A stretch of 64,000 nt of DNA from Ga0077555 sp963761475 (lineage in GTDB: Bacteria > Pseudomonadota > Alphaproteobacteria > Rhizobiales > Hyphomicrobiaceae): NCBI GenBank assembly GCA_963761475.1, contig CAVXGT010000006.1:322149-386148 (forward strand), given 5' to 3'. Below the pieces are notes generated by a model, which did not search any database, had not been told where the DNA came from, and saw only the letters and a program-made list of their open reading frames with translations. Each line of letters begins with the position of its first letter. Position 1 is the stretch's first letter. The position numbers and the translations under genes are program-made. Positions 61,278 through 64,000 of the stretch are shown here, in pieces.

Positions 61278-61463
61278 CCTGCCTCGTAGGCTCATATGTA
61301 GGCGTTGCACCGAACCGGCCGAACGGCAAACGGCACGACCCATTGAAGGCACCGCACCGCCACACCGCCGCCAGCCCGCAATCAAGTTTCCTGAGCGTAG
61401 CCCGATTATATCCTTCACTCTGCAGTGATGGCTGTCGTGGTCAACAGTGGTCAAAGATCGAGG

Positions 61464-61775
61464 CTACAAAACCCGCCCTGAGGCATCGTCGATCAGGTGC
61501 ATGTTGTTGAGATCGGCCGCCAGCGTCATCGGTTGGCCCTCGCGTGCGCCGGACTTGGGAGCCACACGACCGCAGACCTCGTGCCCGTTGATGGTGAAGT
61601 AGACATACGTCTCCATGCCCATCGGCTCGGTCACGTCGATCTTCGTGCTGAACGAGGCGATGTTGGGATTGCTCGTCTCGCGGGCTTCGGTGATGTGCTC
61701 GGGCCGCAACCCCAGTGATAGCTTGCCGTTGCCCTTGTGCTGGCCGTAGCGGGCGACACGGTGAGTGTCCTTCCA
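61464..61775 (-). CDS. UgpC/MalK-type ABC transporter ATPase, C-terminal fragment
   Basis: Only about 100 residues of the C-terminal TOBE domain remain: 'LSLGLRPEHITEARE', 'FSTKIDVTEPMGMETYVYFTINGHEVCGRV', 'GQPMTLAADLNNMHLIDDASGRVL'. Such ATPases drive sugar or glycerol-phosphate uptake. The expected Walker motifs and the first 250 residues are absent: upstream of about 61,775 the sequence becomes the reverse-transcriptase frame of a eukaryotic retroelement. The TAG/TGA end is intact. This is the last bacterial gene in the window. Confidence 0.85.
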   Translation of the reverse strand, partial: WKDTHRVARYGQHKGNGKLSLGLRPEHITEARETSNPNIASFSTKIDVTEPMGMETYVYFTINGHEVCGRVAPKSGAREGQPMTLAADLNNMHLIDDASGRVL

Positions 61776-62185
61776 AATTGCATGGCATCCTTCGGTCCCA
61801 AGCTCAAGGTCTCTTGGTTGACCTCATAGTAGCTGTAGTCCACTATGACTCGGGGTCTGCGCTCCCGCTGGGGCACAACGCCCATGGGGGACAGTCGCAG
61901 GTCTCGCAGGTAACGCTGCTTCTGCTTGAACTTCTCTTTGAGGAACCTGTAGGGGAGGACCATCCAGAATCCCTTCTTTACAAAGTCTAGCATCTCCTCC
62001 CGCAGGAAGTCGAGGTTGTCATTGCACGACTTGTGGGAGCCCCTTCTTAGTCTTTGCTCCAACTGCTTCAGTTCCCATGGTGGCGTAGACATTATGGCTG
62101 GTGCACCTTTGGTAGCCAGGTGTTGAAGCATGTGTTTGGCAGGATGTGCTTTGACATTCATGCCCACTGGGGCCAGGTTGCACCC
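61763..62185 (-). CDS. Reverse transcriptase of a eukaryotic retroelement, N-terminal part, cut at junction
   Basis: The frame reads 'GCNLAPVGMNVKAHPAKHMLQHL', 'PWELKQLEQRLRRGSHKS', 'FLREEMLDFVKKGFWMVLPY' and 'LRLSPMGVVPQRERRPRVIVDYSY', then 'MQFGRT' where bacterial sequence takes over. The 'LSP-GVVPQR-RRPR-I-DYS' segment is the first conserved block of a reverse transcriptase family that I recall as abundant in diatoms and other stramenopiles. The catalytic Tyr-x-Asp-Asp block would lie beyond the junction and is missing. The frame is -1 relative to the ORF just upstream, and the two overlap for about 80 nt. Confidence 0.72.
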
Positions 62186-62556
62186 CGTCCACGTAAGCTC
62201 GACACATATGCCTCCCAGTCCGAGTTCATGAAGCGATCACTGTGTTCAGCAATCAACTTACCTAGCTCATCATTGCATGCTCTTACTGCTCTCCTCTCCT
62301 CTCGGTATCCAGCACCCACTCCACTGGGCTCACCCCAAACTCGCTTGGGCTGTGTACACCGAATGGGAGGGGGTGCCACACTTGTTAGTGGGGTACCGCC
62401 TGCTGTAGCACAGATAGCCGAAATCGTCCGTGGCAATAGCGGGGTGTTACCCACTGGTTCAATAGGATAAATGCTCCTAGGTATAGGCGGCCGTGCAGGA
62501 CACTGGCTGGTAACTCCATTGGCTACACCGGTGTTAGTTCCTACACGACCTACCAT
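62158..62556 (-). CDS. Short ORF between gag-like and reverse transcriptase frames
   Basis: A 132-residue frame starting at the ATG that touches the gag stop. The first 75 residues are Pro/Thr/Gly-rich with two separated Cys and no known domain; the last part 'RACNDELGKLIAEHSDRFMNSDWEAYVSS' leads directly into the reverse-transcriptase region, which continues in the -1 frame ('TGCNLAPVGMN'). It is best seen as the N-terminal part of the pol product, joined either by a programmed shift at the GGGG run near 62,183 or broken by an indel. Confidence 0.55.
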   Translation of the reverse strand: MVGRVGTNTGVANGVTSQCPARPPIPRSIYPIEPVGNTPLLPRTISAICATAGGTPLTSVAPPPIRCTQPKRVWGEPSGVGAGYREERRAVRACNDELGKLIAEHSDRFMNSDWEAYVSSLRGRGATWPQWA

Positions 62557-63969
62557 TCATTCCACAGTCAGGCCTCCCGCCTCGGCAACACGCTGCACTT
62601 CCCTCTCATTCAGCGGCTTGTGAAGTCCATTGCAGTTGCTGTAGCAGGTGCCGTTGAGTGCCATAGCCAAGCAGATGCGCACCCCTTGTGTGTCCGAAGG
62701 GATTTTCTTCTTCTTGTTGGGCTGAGACTCATCACGGAATGGGGAGCCAGTGGAATACAGGCCCACTGCTCCCGAAGAGGTCCACGCGCGCTTCAAGTTT
62801 TGGTTCCACTCAGGGTGTGACACCTGTTCACGCCCTGTGGCCCCTTCAATTTTGGTTCCCGGCACCTTATTCAGCTCATTGACTGCTGGTGGTAGGTTCT
62901 TGGCAGGTTCACCCGGGTACTGCGATGTGTACGTGGCAATAGCCGGTGGCAGCTCAGTCAGGAAGGACAGGTTTCCATCCACCAGGGCATCACGAATCCT
63001 CATGAAGTCAGGTGGGATGGCTGTGCCACCACCAATTGTGGCTGGAGCTGGGCTGGACATGAGTGCCACAATGTAGGTGTTCATCTTGCGGAAGATAAAG
63101 GTCTCCACAAGGAGGCAGGCATATGCAAAATGAGCTGGTTCTCGGTAGCGATTTTGGATTTGCCGGGCAAACCAGTTCACATCCCTTATGATGGCATTGT
63201 ACAGGTTGGTAACTCCTCTGTTGTGCCTTCCTGCCACAGCCCTCATGATGAGGTAGTAGCCCTCCAACGTCGCGGCGAAGATGAAGGGATCAGTCGGGAT
63301 CTCAATCTCCTTGTTCGTCACAAGCATCTGCACTGTGGAGGCTTGAGCCACCCCCGTTCCCGACACCAGTAAGGAATACATCCTGTTCTGGGCCTGGAGG
63401 CCATCAGCATTGGCACTGTTTGCAGGGCGAGTGCGGAAGACACTGAGGCCCCCGGTGACGTCATCCATATCTTCGGCAAAGAAATTTCCCTCACCAATGT
63501 CTGTGACGAAAGCCGCTGTCAAGATGGGTGCTGTCAAGAGGGGTCCACCTTCGGCTGAGATGGCTGACCTCAAACGAAGGATGACTGCTTTTAGGGAACC
63601 CATCCAGTGGCCTGTAGGTACTCCTGGGTACTGTAGCCAGAAGGGGGCCAGCTCTGACTCATCAGCTCCCACGGGCACTTCACAGAGGAGGTGGACCTGG
63701 CCTAGAAGGGCAGGTGCTTTGCGAGCCATGGTGGCTGGGCGATCTTGCTGGGCATTTGCCAAAACCATGCCCTGGGCTAGCTGTTGTTGGGCAATGAGGT
63801 TGAGCTGAGCTCCCACTCCTACCGGCTGTCGTAGCCCCGGGAGAAACTCCCTGGCTTTTGCCATGGCTTGGTCCTGCAGAGCTGGCGTAGTATGAGTGGC
63901 TGTGAACTCCAGAATTGTAGCAGGGGCACGAATGGCACCACCCGCTGCTGCTGGTGCTCGCTGGGTCAT
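62557..63969 (-). CDS. Gag-like protein of a eukaryotic retroelement with CCCH zinc finger
   Basis: About 470 residues; ATG 63969 is the first ATG, but the frame stays open to the window edge. The body is helical, with no bacterial relative that I recognise. Near the C-terminus comes a basic run 'PNKKKKIPSD' (possible nuclear signal) and then a CX8CX3CX3H finger, 'CLAMALNGTCYSNCNGLH'. Similar single fingers end gag-like ORFs of diatom retroelements, from memory. The finger would bind the element's RNA. The ORF has no stop or frame break along its length, so the element may be fairly young. Confidence 0.68.
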   Translation of the reverse strand: MTQRAPAAAGGAIRAPATILEFTATHTTPALQDQAMAKAREFLPGLRQPVGVGAQLNLIAQQQLAQGMVLANAQQDRPATMARKAPALLGQVHLLCEVPVGADESELAPFWLQYPGVPTGHWMGSLKAVILRLRSAISAEGGPLLTAPILTAAFVTDIGEGNFFAEDMDDVTGGLSVFRTRPANSANADGLQAQNRMYSLLVSGTGVAQASTVQMLVTNKEIEIPTDPFIFAATLEGYYLIMRAVAGRHNRGVTNLYNAIIRDVNWFARQIQNRYREPAHFAYACLLVETFIFRKMNTYIVALMSSPAPATIGGGTAIPPDFMRIRDALVDGNLSFLTELPPAIATYTSQYPGEPAKNLPPAVNELNKVPGTKIEGATGREQVSHPEWNQNLKRAWTSSGAVGLYSTGSPFRDESQPNKKKKIPSDTQGVRICLAMALNGTCYSNCNGLHKPLNEREVQRVAEAGGLTVE

Positions 63970-64000
63970 GGCTACACGTAGATGGTCCGTGAAGGGCAAG

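Larger units (their letters stand above)
61770..63999 (-). mobile_element. Partial eukaryotic retroelement (gag-like ORF to reverse transcriptase)
   Basis: On the minus strand the order is gag-like ORF, short ORF, reverse transcriptase start. The gag stop and the next ATG touch (TGAATG, 62559-62554). Base composition is visibly less GC-rich than the bacterial part, and codon use differs (many codons ending in A or T). No LTR, target-site duplication or integrase is in view, since both ends lie outside the window or at the junction. It is the only non-bacterial DNA seen. Confidence 0.75.

Noticed and set aside
1..61770. CRISPR array, prophage or classical defence island
   Set aside because: No repeat-spacer pattern, integrase, structural phage gene or restriction system was seen; the only defence-like hint is the lone TIR-like gene.

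Overview
Almost the whole window (1 to about 61,770) is high-GC DNA from an alphaproteobacterium. The evidence is a CtrA master regulator with a FliJ-like neighbour and the CtrA inhibitor SciP, an alphaproteobacterial-type NrtR regulator, a TIGR02301 protein, tandem Lin0512 genes, and a petABC (cytochrome bc1) operon with separate cytochrome b and c1. The order is probably Hyphomicrobiales or a relative; that is inference from gene content, since the window has no rRNA and I recognised no tRNA.

At about 61,763-61,775 the sequence changes abruptly. A bacterial UgpC-type ABC ATPase gene is cut in its C-terminal third and joined to the reverse-transcriptase reading frame of a eukaryotic retroelement of the kind abundant in diatoms (family recalled from memory). 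The last 2.2 kb hold, on the minus strand, a gag-like ORF with a CCCH zinc finger, a short second ORF and the N-terminal part of the reverse transcriptase. The simplest reading is a chimeric contig, for example a bacterial associate assembled with its algal host; a real integration is the alternative.

Layout. 0-8 kb: DUF900 hydrolase, TIR-like protein, GH114-like protein, then a minus-strand group ygfZ-tag-HD hydrolase-nrtR (4-nt overlaps between the first three) diverging from dihydroorotase. 8-13.4 kb: two paralogous L,D-transpeptidases around an NTF2-like gene, an exported protein, a LysE exporter, TIGR02301 and NUDIX. 13.5-23.7 kb: a SRAP-fold protein lacking all four known active-site residues, SRPBCC protein, carboxynorspermidine synthase, transporters, a methyltransferase, hydrolase, Lin0512 pair, coaD. 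23.7-26.6 kb: two cyclophilins, an M23 peptidase and a DUF1343 gene, all broken by single-base indels. 26.7-32.3 kb: TetR, two GSTs, peroxiredoxin-like, 2-haloacid dehalogenase, dodecin and a MoeA-MobA fusion. 32.4-39.6 kb: a catabolic-looking set (GMC oxidoreductase, flavin monooxygenase, alpha/beta hydrolase with no nucleophile Ser, 2-hydroxyacid dehydrogenase, acyl-CoA ligase). 39.8-42.6 kb: petABC. 43-49.6 kb: DNA polymerase IV with a zinc ribbon, nitroreductase, zapE, a beta-hydroxyacid dehydrogenase, Sel1-repeat protein, ThiE/TenI-like protein. 49.7-53.1 kb: ctrA, fliJ-like and sciP. 53.4-61.7 kb: a conserved unknown, MlaC-like, family-5 uracil-DNA glycosylase, NYN protein, folK, bifunctional PBP, SGNH-like protein, truncated ugpC.

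No phage, CRISPR, insertion sequence or defence island was seen in the bacterial part. The points most worth following are the junction, the indel cluster, the SRAP paralogue without its active site, the hydrolase without its serine, and a palindromic repeat whose first bases form the stop codons of two unrelated genes.
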